Source of the DNA: Vitellaria paradoxa | Taxonomy: Eukaryota; Streptophyta; Magnoliopsida; Ericales; Sapotaceae | Direction of reading: 5' to 3' | Assembly: GCA_019916065.1 (NCBI GenBank) | Contig: CM034240.1 | Location: forward strand, 35,825,389-35,889,388 | DNA: 64,000 bases | In this document: positions 47,270-57,923 of the stretch, piece after piece | Layout of the letters: each line of letters starts with the position of its first letter | How positions within the stretch are numbered: the stretch's first letter is position 1 | Program-made: the position numbers and the translations under genes | Notes under the pieces: generated by a model | Database searches by the model: none | What the model was told of the DNA's origin: nothing | What the model saw: the letters and a program-made list of their open reading frames with translations, nothing else

Positions 47270-47740
47270 TCGCATACATTAGGCGCATCCCTGGAGCTAG
47301 GCTCCATTCCAAGGTAACATGCGAGGTGCTTACTGTCTCTTTCCTTAGAGATAAACTCCCCAACAAAGTGAAATTCTATCTCTAGTTATGAGCGAGGCAC
47401 TAACTGTTCCCTTTCATCTGGAATGAGGCTCATTTCCTTCGCTAGTTATGCGCAAGGCGCTAACTATTCTCTTCTCATCTAGAGCAAAGCTCCTATCCTT
47501 CCCCAGTTAAGTTCTAAGCACTAACTATCCTTCTCGTTTGGAGCAAGGCTCCTTTTCAGTTAACCATTTCCCAGTTAGGCACTAGGCACTAATTGTTTCT
47601 TATAATTTGGAGCAAGGCTCCATTCCTAATTAATTAAACAAGAGGTGCTAACTATCATCTAGACCTAAACTCTCTTTCCAAGTTATGTGCGAGGTACTAA
47701 CTTTCATTTCTGTCTTAGAGCTAAGCTCTCATATACTTAG
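47270..47740. repeat. ~60-bp imperfect repeat (GCGAGGCACTAACT)
   Basis: Units with GCGAGGC-like plus CTAACT words begin near 47320, 47391, 47451, 47511, 47580, 47640 and 47688, each followed by GAGCAAGGCTCC-like words. It lies within the long LTR. A further ~175-bp duplication covers about 47876-47975 and 48050-48150 (shared AGCTTGAG and GTCTTCATAGACCAT). Confidence 0.7.
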
Positions 47741-49167
47741 CCTACCTTGGCCGATAATGAAGTTCACTATGCCTGAGGACCAATTAGTTTGCCATCCACG
47801 ACCTTCTAATCACGCTTGCATCCGCGCATACATATCAACATATCACATCTACGTAAAGCACAAACCTTCCCATTTTAAGGTATGTAGACAGCTTGAGAAG
47901 ATAGCTTGAGTTCAATCACCTCGGTCTTCATAGACCATTAGCGCAAGGCATTAACTTAGAGCGAGGCTTTTGCATTTAGACTAGTTCACATTTCAAACAC
48001 CTAATTTAGACTTTAATTGTGAGCTACGATGACATGATCCCTTAGCAAGATATGTAGGCAGCTCGAGCAGATAGCTTGAGTGTGATCCTCAGTCTTCATA
48101 GACCATCTACGTAAGGTGCTGGCTTAGACTTAAAGCTAAGCTCTTGCATTTGTATATCAATTCACGTCACATAAACACTTAGACTATCTTTCAATTCACA
48201 CTTCATTCATGAGGACTACATAAGTCCATTTTCTATGTCAAACATAGTTTTTCTAGTATAAATCTTATCACATGTCACATAGGTAGACATCTCACTACAC
48301 TTGCACACACGAGCTAAGCTGAGACACCTTGCATTCCCTACATAATTTGCATTCATGAGTTGTATGCTATGATCATCATAAACTAGAGTATTATATTGTG
48401 AGATTACGACTGCAGATAGTGGAAAGGACTCTGGATATCCCTAGGTATCCAAGCGTAACGGTTTCTGCGGGTAGTCAAACCCCCGAACCCACTATCTTTG
48501 ATTATATAGCTTAGTCGAGAGTCATCAAAAAAATGGCCATTCATCATGGTTTCAAAAACATAAATTAAAACACATTTTAACTTAAACCAAAACTTAAATT
48601 TCTCGACACACCCATTTCGAAAATGTCGAGTGGCAACTCTTAGTATCTATAATCAAGACCCTATTTTAAAACAAAAATATACTTTTTCATATTTGAGTGA
48701 TCTCAGACGTACCATATCACAATAAAGACTTATGACCCATGCACGTCAGCCCCGACGCGTGACTCCGATCGCGACAACAACACTATTACAAAAAATATAT
48801 AAACATCACTATTTTTAAGCATGATGTCTCACTTTTCATCTCGATCACAAAAGTGTGATTGATCCAACTGAAATTATAAGTCGCTTCTTTTTTGTCACAG
48901 TTTACAACCGTAATCGAAACTTACAATAATCACACACTAAAAGCATGATCTTTTATGGTAAAAATCGAGATAAAAAGAAATCTTGTGTGATCTTTTATGG
49001 GTTTTGATCTCACTTTCTTTGAAAAACGTGGTCAAATATAAACAAATGATCACGCTAAAAAAATTAGTTAATTTTAAAAATAATAAAAATCCACATGACA
49101 ATCTACAAATATGCCATCGTGGCATTATGTAGCGTCTTATTATCGTGGTAACCTTGTATATTTGAGA

Positions 49168-49250
49168 TTTTTTTTGTTGTTACTGAGAATCAAACTCGCG
49201 CCATTCCTTTAAAAGTTAGTGTGATTGACCACTAGTCCAAGTTATCATTT
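49168..49250 (-). mobile_element. Short tRNA-derived SINE-like sequence
   Basis: On the minus strand, CTTGGACTAGTGGTCAATCA resembles a polymerase III box A and GAGTTTGATTCTCAG resembles a box B, about 35 bases apart. An A-rich end (AACAACAAAAAAAATC) follows. No target duplication is clear. It lies within the CACTA-like element. Confidence 0.45.
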
Positions 49251-50280
49251 ACATATACTTTTCGCATATTAAGATATATAAAGAAATTTTTATCATTTTT
49301 GTAATAAAATTATATTATTGTCATTTAAATATTTTAAGTTTTTACAATAATTTAGTATCACTTTTGACAATCAATTAGTAGCTAAAAATAATACCTTTCC
49401 CAATTAATTGGTTAGAAAAAATAATAAAAAATTTACTTTTATTTAATTATTTTATCTTTTTACAATAACTTGAAATCATAACCAATATATAGAACTATAT
49501 GAATATTTAATAATTAATTTATGCATATCTAGCATATTTAATTAAAAATGATCTTAAATCTTTTTCTTGTTTTCCTTTAATCCTTATGTATAGCACATAT
49601 TTGATCATAACTCACTATTTATAATATATTTTTCTTCATTTTTTATTATATTTCTAAAAGTAATTTGTCCACATTTAGTTTTAGTTTTAGAAAATTATTG
49701 TTTAAAACAAATTTTTGAAAATTATTTTATGAATTAATTTTTAATACAAAAATGTTTTTAATGATTATATTAGAACATTAGCTCCAAGAAGACCAAAAAA
49801 TGAAAATCTTTATTATTTTTATTTACAAATTTTTATCACTTCCAACAAAATATAAAATAATATCACTTTTAATATAATATATAATTAGTAAAGATACACT
49901 AAACATTTAGTAGATATTAAATATTTAATATTTACCTGGTTATAAGTCATACAAAGTATAAAGGTTACTACTATATATTCACTGAAAAAATGATCATAAA
50001 TTTAACGTTATTTAAATTTGATTCAGTAAATTTAGTTTTAGCATTAATCTAAAAATATTTTTTTATTGATCTATGATTGTAGTTTTTATAGCATATTAAA
50101 TTAATTAAAATTAATAAATAAATGGTAAAATAAAATTTATGAAATCTAATTTAAATCATATAAAGTGATAAACAAAGTTACTTGAAAGAGATATAGAAAA
50201 AGAAATAAAAATATTGTCTCTCAATCCTTTATCTTGCCTTTTTTAAGATACGATTTTCCTCAATTTTTTTTATCTCGGTT

Positions 50281-50655
50281 TGTAATGACCCGAGTTTGAT
50301 TTAATTTATACATAAATATTTTATTATTCAATAAATTTAATTTGTTATTTAAATTTAATAATTTAAAATTTTGCTATTTAACTTTAAGTTGTATTTAAAA
50401 AAATTAATTTTTGGTTACCTTTGAAAAGATTTTTAAAATTTTAGGGAAAATGGTACAATTTACTTAAACCTAAAGAGGGAGGGTATGTAATTATTAAATT
50501 TCTTAAAAAAATGGTCAACTGCCATATATATATATAATGATATATTTTCATTAGGCGATTGCACTGTGATTTCATGGATTATTGATTTGCTTCTTCTTTC
50601 ATTGTCGAATCGGCCAAGGTAAAGAGACTGAACCCTTTTATTTGCCTGTGTATGT

Positions 50656-50693
<38 letters not shown>

Positions 50694-52117
50694 TGATAAT
50701 AGTTAGTTTGGAACATGATGGCTTACTGATTTTGGAGTTTAATGCATATTATATATGTGTATGCACGCATGTGTGGAGGCATGCATGTAGAAACCATATA
50801 TTAATAACTATATTTATTTCTTTAATTATATATTTGTCTTTCGGTGACCTCGTTCGACGTGAAAGAACATTTATTTGGCATGATCAAAACGTTGTTTGGA
50901 TGGAAGCTTTGGTGCTTTATATACATGAATATATATATTTATATATATATAAACTTATTAATTAATGCACTCACATCTTTGATTGACAAAGCTTGGTTGA
51001 TGATTTTCTTTTTAATTATCAATTTCTTGGCACATGATTGAAAAATGTGACAGTTTGTTTTTGAACAGAAGAACATGATATTTTATTTGATTGTTTATCC
51101 ATTAATTTGTGTGACAATTCTTTGAATAAACAATGATTATGAGTTAAAGAAACTTCATGAAATGTAAATAAGAGAAAAAAAATTTATTTATTTATAAATT
51201 AAGGTGAAATTTGATGTTTTGATTTTGTTTAGATTGAGGGTACTAAAAATATCGAGTATACGGGTCCAAGGGTTAAACGTCCTGAAATCTGCACAAAAGT
51301 AGTAATTGAGTCCATTAGGCTAGTAACCTACGAATGAGAAAATGCCTAAGTGTGGCATATTATATTCCTAAGGCTTTGGCTTAGGAAGTAGACACCGTAT
51401 ATTAGTTGGGTCTTGTTTCTACGGGATAACCAAACAGACACTAAAGAATGATATATATTGGTTGGGTCTGATTTCTGCAAGACAACCAAGCAGTAGTACC
51501 TTAAAATTAAATTATTTTCTTTTGATATGTTATGTGGTGTTAATATATAATTAAAATGTAAGGAAGAGAAATTAATTAATAAATTTAATTTCTTATTTAA
51601 GATTGTTATTTATGCTAAGATGTTTTACTTAGTAGCATGCTAGGCTATGATTGCATTTATAATATTATTAGGGTTTCGAGCACAGTGGTATTAGTGCTCA
51701 TTCCTTTACAGTTTGTGATGCAGGTAATAACTTTGAGTCATGTGCTCGACTTGTTCAACAAGGAAATTAGAATTTTATTTATTTTTGTTTAATTATATTA
51801 GATTTTTCTTTAGAAAATTTTTTGGTAAATTGTAATAAGCATCTATTTACGAGGTGAATATTTATTACTTTTATTTAGTTTTTGGAAGATTATTTGGTTT
51901 AGTTTTAGAAGTTTGTAGTTTTGCTTTAGAGTTTTGTTGCCTAGTTGGTTTGACTAAGACATTTATTTAAGTTTAAGTATTAGTTTATTTATTTATTTAT
52001 TTTTATTGCTCCATAGCGTATGTGTATAGCTTTGATGTGTAGCAAAGAGAATTATTAAATGGTATATGACATACTCTTTTATTCACGTGCTCGAGTTATA
52101 GAATTCGGGGCATGACA
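50281..52117 (+). mobile_element. 1837-bp solo LTR, chromovirus-like
   Basis: It starts TGTAATGACCCGAG and ends GGGGCATGACA, the same kind of ends as element C's LTR. A perfect 5-bp duplication CGGTT flanks it (50276-50280 and 52118-52122). No gag-pol lies inside. A (TA) microsatellite lies at 50658-50686. Small ORFs such as 50582-50965 are microsatellite and AT-rich translations. Confidence 0.87.
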
Positions 52118-52377
52118 CGGTTTTTTCTAGAAATGGTTTCCACTATCTATTATCTTGGTTTTTTCTAGAGTTGATTGCCACTGATCTTTTATTTCATTTT
52201 TTCTTTTAAAAAGACGGACAAGATATATGAAATACAATCACAAATTTAACAAAACTGAGATCGAAAGTATTACAAATAACTTTTATCTCAATTTTTTAAT
52301 TAAACAGATAAAAAGTTTAACTTGTAAATCTTTATTACGCTTTTTCTAAAACTGTGATCTTTATAAATTTGCTAGTG

Positions 52378-54039
52378 TGATCTTTATCAATTATTGTACC
52401 ACTGCGATCAAAATAAAAATCAAGTATTACAAACTCCATCCCTTATATGTGATTCAAGCTAAGAAACATGAAACCTAAGGGAAATCCTAAGATGACCTAA
52501 TTTATAAGCAGTAGTAATGAGCTTCTGTATAGTTAGATAGGGCCCCAAAATTGAGGATGGATCTTAAATTTTTTGTGATTCCTCCCTGAAACTTGTGGGT
52601 AGAGTTGGAATTTGAGGAAGATCCAATTAACTATGCCACAAGATAAATTAAATGATTTTATTATAATATTCATCAAATATAATATATTATAATACATTAA
52701 ATACTAAAATGTAATAAGTAATTTTACAATTTGAAAAGTAAGAAGAATGAGATGAGACATTTAGTAGATAAATTTTTTCTTTTAGATAAGCCTCATAAAA
52801 TTAAATTTTACCTTATGGCCGAAGTTTTTGATGTCTAATCTATCGTATTGCTAATTGATTATTGAACGCAAAATTATAACGATCCTGTCGTTCAAATAGA
52901 AATTAAGGTTGCTCAAATGATAAGCGTATAATATATTATTTGAACACAAATTTATAAGTGCATTTGGAAAAAAGTGAGATAAAATAAAATGAGATAAATT
53001 GTGAGTTCATAATTCATATAGTAAGATAAAAAGTTAATATTTTTAAAAATTTATTAATATTTTTTATTAATTTTTTATCATTTCAAACGGAGCCAATGTC
53101 ACCGTCGTTCGAATAGAAATTAAAACAATTCAAATGAGTAAGATCAGATAGCACACCGTTTAAATGGTCATAATCACGGTTCAAACGCTAGGTACTAAAA
53201 GTACAACCATTCGGACCGTAGAATACAGTCTAACAAAGGTCTCTAAAATTCAAAGGAAATAAATAATAATATGGTGGCATTTGGCTCACCAATAAAGATT
53301 AAAAAAATAATTATAATTTTTATTAATTTTTTAATTTTCTGAAACTTTTTTTACTAAACACAAAATCAGATTTTAGCAAATTATTTCAATTTTTTATAAC
53401 CTTATTAACTTTTTTTAACTTTTAAAAATTTTTACTAAACATCTAGCTACCAACAAAGAACCTGTTTCCAAAAAAAAAAAAAATTAATTTTTTGGTAATT
53501 GTTCTAGCAAAATTTTAGGTGTAACTTTATATACGTTTAGCAGAACTTAAAAATTTTAATAATTTTTAAAAATTTTTAGAAAATTTTAGTTGTTTAATAA
53601 AAAATTAAAAAAAAAAATTATGAGTTTTTAAAAATTTTTGATGGTTTGATAAAAAAAAATTAGAGAAATATTCAAAATATTGTTAATAACTTTTGAGGTA
53701 TATTTGTCAAACGCAAAAATAAAAAATTGTTAAAAATTCATCCTTTTTTTTTCTTTCTTTCTTTTTTTTTTTTTTTTTATGTTTCAAACACATCATAAAG
53801 TGTCATGTAAATAAAATATGTGCAAAATTTTACTCTTTTGCACGGAAGAGAGCCGTGTGTATGCTTGCTGTAGAATAGTAGAAATAACAATAAGCATCTG
53901 CGTCAAATCGTAAAAGCCAAAAAATAAACTGCGATTAGCTAGAGTTTTTTTTTTTTTTTTCTTAAAAAAAAAAAAGAGTTTAAATTATACTTATTTTCTC
54001 TTAATATTTAAATAATTACATTTACATTCTTCAACATTT
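52378..54039. other. Intergenic stretch with repeat fragments
   Basis: There is no gene. A direct repeat of TCGTTCAAATAGAAATTAA and TCGTTCGAATAGAAATTAA lies at about 52890 and 53104. Between them is a TTTGG..AAAGTGAGATAA stretch resembling 56010-56060. Poly-T runs are at 53762-53780 and 53946-53960. Confidence 0.55.
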
Positions 54040-54054
54040 AAAAGTGATATTTTC

Positions 54055-54264
54055 TTTTTTTTTTTTTTTTTTGATAACGGGGGAAATCACTCAGCGGTTT
54101 TATCTACTGAGTTACAAACCTTCAGGGTAACTAGCGCAGCAACCCACTGTCACGGCCCCCACTTAAATTCTAGTCGCTTCAAGTGAGAATCGAACCTGCA
54201 ACCTGGATATATCACCCAAACCTTAGACTTGACTCTCGCTTCACTGGACCAACTAAGGGTGAGT
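54055..54264 (-). mobile_element. tRNA-derived SINE with 15-bp target duplication
   Basis: On the minus strand it starts ACTCACCCTTAGTTGGTCC (box A-like) and has GGTTCGATTCTCACTTG (box B) about 60 bases in. It ends in a run of 18 A (54055-54072). AAAAGTGATATTTTC (54040-54054) and AAAAGTGATACTTTC (54265-54279) are the target copies, with one mismatch. A full-length element of about 190 bp plus tail. Confidence 0.88.
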
Positions 54265-54588
54265 AAAAGTGATACTTTCAAAACAAGAGGATTAATTTTA
54301 ATTTTTAAATATTAAGGAATATAAATGTAATTATTTAAATATTAATGAGAGATTTGTGTAATTTATTTATAAAAATATTATTTTAGCCAAAAAAAAAAAA
54401 AAGAAATTCTACAAAGCAGAATAATAGTCTTGCAACAAAAAGTGGGGAGAAAGCAACAGAGCGTAATTCATATGTTGTTTTGAAGCGATCAGCCTACATG
54501 CGAGTGGTCGAACTCTTCGCTTTATTTGAGAAATTTTTCTTATTATATTGCATTACAGTGTCACTGTCCCGCTTGAAGCTCCAAGACT

Positions 54589-55374
54589 TCAAGTTAAATA
54601 ACCGCCGTCAACGGCCAAATCATGACCGGAGAGGAAAGCAGAGTCGTCGGAGGCCAAAAAGAGCACAGCGTTAGCCACATGTTTAGCTTTCAGCACAGTC
54701 CCTTGCAAGTGGGTCAATGGCTCCCAAAACTTCTCAACTTCCTCCGGCCCCATCCCCATCCTTTTGCATACCATCGGCGACGCAACGGCGAACGGCGACA
54801 CGCTGTTTACCCTAATTCCATACGTTCCCAGCTGCTGGCACGCCGCTCGAACCAGTCCAATCACCGCGTGCTTTGACATCACGTAGTCGGTATAGTCTTT
54901 CGATCCCTTTGATGCCAACACGCTGGCCGTGCACACAATGCTTCCTCTCACGCGCTGCTCAACCATTGCACGCGCCGCCTGTTTCACGCACGCGGCCATC
55001 CCCCTCACGTTGACCGCAAAGAGGCGGCCGAATTGGGAGAAGTCTAGATCGAGAACGGTCTGGTCGGAGGGGCTTGTGATTCCGGCATTGCTGAACATGA
55101 TGTCGAGCTGACCGTAATTCTGAACCGTCCATTCGACCGTCGATTTGACCTGATCTTCGTCGGAGACATCGCAGTGGATGAAGCTGCACCGGTGGGAGCC
55201 GATGGCTTCGGCCACTTTCTGCCCAGTCTCGTCTTGGACATCGGCTATGACCACCGCACGAGCACCGTGAGCGGCGAAGAGATGGGCGGTTGCCTCGCCG
55301 ATGCCACTTGCAGCGCCGGTGATGATGGCTACTTTGCCCTGTAGCTTCTTGGACACAATTATTGGTTCTTCCAT
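54589..55374 (-). CDS. Classical short-chain dehydrogenase/reductase, 261 aa
   Basis: A single uninterrupted exon encodes a classical SDR. The cofactor motif TGAASGIG is at residues 19-26 and an Asp at 45 closes strand 2, favouring NAD(H). CDV is at 68-70 and SNAG at 95-98 (usually NNAG). Catalytic residues are Asn122, Ser151, Tyr164 and Lys168 (YVMSK). The closing block DLAVDGGYLT is at 252-261. The length is usual for the family. The sequence resembles plant SDR110C members such as isopiperitenol/carveol or secoisolariciresinol dehydrogenase-like enzymes, which oxidise alcohols of terpenoids and phenolics. The actual substrate cannot be told from the sequence. The protein looks soluble, without a clear targeting signal. 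It is the only intact gene in the window. Its GC content (above 50%) is far above its surroundings. Confidence 0.95.
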   Translation of the reverse strand: MEEPIIVSKKLQGKVAIITGAASGIGEATAHLFAAHGARAVVIADVQDETGQKVAEAIGSHRCSFIHCDVSDEDQVKSTVEWTVQNYGQLDIMFSNAGITSPSDQTVLDLDFSQFGRLFAVNVRGMAACVKQAARAMVEQRVRGSIVCTASVLASKGSKDYTDYVMSKHAVIGLVRAACQQLGTYGIRVNSVSPFAVASPMVCKRMGMGPEEVEKFWEPLTHLQGTVLKAKHVANAVLFLASDDSAFLSGHDLAVDGGYLT

Positions 55375-55995
55375 TATTCATCAACCGAATGCCGTCGATA
55401 AGTTGATATAGGTGCAATGTATGTATATATAAACACCACTGGAGATTGCGAGGGCAGGTATGATATGACTTGTTGAATCATTTCCATAGACTTTTTCAAA
55501 CGTGGTGTGTTTAGTGACAAAAAAATTGGTTAAAAAGGAGAATAAAAGTAAAAATTGTGATACAAAGATGATGTGTGAAAATTTTAATTAGAGAAAAGTA
55601 TAAAAAATTAATTAAAATAGATAATTTTGATAGAATTTAGTGTACCAAACGGGTAGAAAAAGATGGTACAAGGTGAGGATGTGAGAAGCCGCACAAAATT
55701 TCAATCTTATTCTTTTAAGGTTTAGTTTGAAAAAAAAAATTTTTTTTTCTTTGTAATTATTTACTAAAACTATAAGTTTTTTTTTTTTTTTTGTGTGTGT
55801 TTGGAAAAAAAGAAAGTTAAATTTTTAGTAATTAATTTTTTTTTGTTAATTTAAAAGTTTTATTGATTAAAACAAAATTTAAAATGTAAGATAATAAATT
55901 TGATTATTCTAAAAAAACTAAAAAACTGAGTGGATGAACTCTAAGAGTACTTTCAAAAAATTATCTAAATATATTTTTCACAAAACGTTTTGTAT
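55289..55995 (-). repeat. Tandem duplication copy 1 (SDR start and upstream)
   Basis: The first 29 or so codons of the SDR, its leader, TATA region and several hundred bases upstream match 58984-59650 in the same order. Shared words include CTCGCCGATGCCACTTGC, ATCAACCGAATG, GTCGATAAGT, AGGGCAGGTATGA and TTTTGTATTGAA. Homology resumes at 57775-57908 and 58435-58723 after two insertions. Confidence 0.85.
55421..55434 (-). promoter_or_regulatory. TATA box of the SDR gene
   Basis: On the minus strand GTTTATATATACAT lies about 50-60 bases upstream of the SDR start codon, giving a predicted short leader of roughly 20-30 nt. The diverged second copy has GTATATACAC in the corresponding place (about 59138-59147). 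Confidence 0.55.
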
Positions 55996-56450
55996 TGAAA
56001 TAAATATGACAAAAAGTGAGATAATTTAAGATAATTTGTGGGTTCAAAGATAAAAAGTGAATAACTTTTGTTAAAATAAAAGAAGAAATAAAATATTGAA
56101 AAGAAAAGAATTGTATTAATGTGTATTTGAATACAATAGAATAGCAACCCTATTTATAAAGGTGCTAATATAGAATCAGAATAGGAATAGGAAATTAAAT
56201 TAGAATAGGAATAGGAAATAATAAGAAAATCTATAATAAAAAGGAAAATAATTTCCTAATTATAATTTCTAAATTTATATATTTTATATATGTCAACACC
56301 CTCCCTTAAACTCAAGATGGGAAATTAGAGACCAACTTGAGTTTGGAGACTAAGAATTAGAAAGCAGTCAACACATCCCTATCACTTCATGCAGATTACA
56401 CGCCTTGAGAGGTCACGAACATAGCTTTGATTAGACGCCCTAAGATCACG

Positions 56451-56710
56451 AGCCCAAATCTACTAACGCGCCTTGAGGTCACAAAAAAACGTAAATCCAA
56501 ATCTACTAACGTGCCTCGAGATCATAAAAAACCTAGATCCAAATCTATTAACGCGCCTCGAGGTCACAAAAAAAAGTAAATCCAAATCTACTAACGCGCC
56601 TTGATGACACAAAAATGTAGATCCAAATCTACTAACGCACCTCAAGGACACAAAAACGTAGATCATGAATCCAAATCTACTAACGTGCCTCGAGGTCACA
56701 AACGTAGATT
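56451..56710. repeat. 42-bp minisatellite, six copies
   Basis: The word CTACTAACG (or CTATTAACG) starts at about 56460, 56503, 56545, 56588, 56629 and 56677. Each is followed by CGCCTYGAGGTCACAAAAA-like sequence and GTAGATCCAAAT. The spacing of 41-48 bp is mostly 42-43. It keeps a minus-strand frame open (56699-56463) with a 14-residue repeat around VSRFGS. This is probably a by-product. Confidence 0.85.
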
Positions 56711-57191
56711 ATCATGAACCAAGCTTACAAGGGGAAAGGCGTTGAATGGCCAAAATACACAAAGTCAAAAGCACAAGATAGCATGTGCATGTCTTCAAAC
56801 GAGTGATTAGGGTCTTTAATAGAGAAACTGAAGCAGCAACAAATATCTCCAAAAGAGAAATTTGAAATTTAAAAATTTCTAAAAAATCAGATATGGCATA
56901 AACAAATGTAATATGAAATTGGGTAGAGGAGCAGCGGAGGTAGCAGCGACACTAGGAAGGGTAACACTGGCGGCTAAAGATGTGGTTGTCGGATACCCAG
57001 TCTACCCAGGATCAAAAATCATGTCCTCTGATACCATGTTAAAATAAAAAAAGAAATAAAATATTGAAAAGAAAAGAATTGTATTAATGTGTATTTGAAT
57101 ACAATAGAATAGCAACTAGAAAAACGACCAGGAGAATGAGCCTTTGGGAAATAAATTAGTAGTCTGAGCAACGGAGTTCATATGGAAAACA

Positions 57192-57336
57192 CGTTGAAGT
57201 GGGCGCAAAAAAGCGCGTGCATTGAAGCGCGTTGAATGCGACGTGAAAAAGCACGTTGAAGGAGGTGCAAAAAAATGCATTGAACGAGGCACAAAAAAGC
57301 TCGTTGAATGAGGCACAGAAAAGCGCGTTGAAAGGT
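57192..57336. repeat. 24-bp minisatellite
   Basis: Units start at 57192, then 57230, 57254, 57278, 57302 and 57326 with CGTTGAA or CATTGAA, followed by GGCRCAAAAAAGC-like sequence. The period is exactly 24 bp after the second unit. The minus-strand reading gives an eight-residue repeat (FNALFCAS-like). It lies inside the copia-like element. Confidence 0.87.
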
Positions 57337-57923
57337 TGAAGGCGCACGAAAGTGCGTAGAAAAATTGATATAGCAAGATAGGTGGTGAATTGTGGAAAGA
57401 AGAGCGAGGATTAGTAGTAAAAGAAGGAGCTATAGCAGTGATCGCTGCCATAATATCGAGGAAAGGTTTAAACTATCCAGGGTCGAAAACCTTATACTTT
57501 GATATCATGTTAAAATAAAAGAAGAAATAAAATATTAAAAAGAAAAGAATTATATTAATGTGTATTTGAATACAATAGAATAGCAACCCTATTTATAAAG
57601 GTGCTAATGTAGAATCAGAATAAGAATAGGAATAGGAAATAATAAGAAAACCTATAATGAAAAAGAAAATGATTTCCTAATTATAATTTCTAAATTTATA
57701 TATTTTATATATGTCAACAACTTTTAAAGATTTTCAGATTTTTCAGCATTTTACATCGCGCCAAATGGGTCCATAATGTGAAAATGTGTGAATGTTACTT
57801 CTATTACTTTTAATTTTTTTATTAATTATATATTTGTTATACTACATAAAAATTATTTTATTTTGAATGTGTTTGGAGTTGTATAAATTAGTGTAAATTT
57901 ATATTAATTATAATCTCGTAATT

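Larger units (their letters stand above)
44805..48779 (+). mobile_element. Very long LTR (~4 kb), Ogre/Tat-like, probably solo
   Basis: The block starts TGTTGATGCCCC and ends GATCGCGACAACA. It has no gag-pol. Features recalling Ogre-type LTRs are a TATA-like box with downstream leader (TCTATACAAGAAGGCCTCC near 46145), GCGAGGC/CTAACT repeats and GTAGACAGCTTGAG blocks. GTGGCAACTCT at 48622 resembles a tRNA-Arg-type primer site word. The CCCGACGCGTGACTCCGATC stretch near the end also fits. I do not see a normal target duplication, so both ends are provisional. It could instead be the non-coding end of a longer lost element. Confidence 0.5.
48781..52377. mobile_element. Non-autonomous CACTA-like element, split by a solo LTR
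   Basis: The left end is CACTATTACAAAAAATATAT with ATAAACATCAC following. The right end inverted reads CACTAGCAAATTTATAAAG followed by ATCACAG. The agreement covers about 25 bases with gaps. GTGATC/GATCAC subterminal words recur at both ends, as in CACTA elements. No transposase is found. Removing the solo LTR leaves about 1.75 kb. A matching 3-bp target duplication is not visible (CAA on the left, TGA on the right). Confidence 0.6.
56069..57719 (-). mobile_element. Small copia-like retroelement with three LTR copies, non-autonomous
   Basis: LTRs 56069-56298 (230 bp) and 57508-57719 (212 bp) begin TGTTAAAATAAAAG and end ATATGTCAACA. A 5-bp duplication ACTTT flanks the whole (56064-56068 and 57720-57724). 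On the minus strand a purine tract AAGGGAGGG abuts the left LTR and TGATATCAAAG, a degraded tRNA-Met primer site, abuts the right one. A third, truncated LTR start (57037-57116, 80 bp) is also preceded by a perfect primer site (TGGTATCAGAGG inverted, 57025-57036). The inner 1.2 kb has no gag-pol, only leader sequence and two minisatellites. Copia assignment rests on the LTR size and style only. Confidence 0.82.

Noticed and set aside
49168..49250. A true tRNA gene
   Set aside because: Box A and B-like words exist but no cloverleaf can be formed; an A-rich tail fits a SINE better.
50582..50965. Plus-strand ORF of 127 codons with YIYIYIY
   Set aside because: It is created by the TA microsatellite and AT-rich DNA within the solo LTR.
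54959..55417. Second minus-strand ORF overlapping the SDR gene in another frame
   Set aside because: It is a shadow of the GC-rich SDR coding sequence; the SDR frame has all family motifs.
56451..56710. Repeat array that might suggest a CRISPR
   Set aside because: The 42-bp units are contiguous with no unique spacers; it is a minisatellite inside a retroelement of a plant genome.
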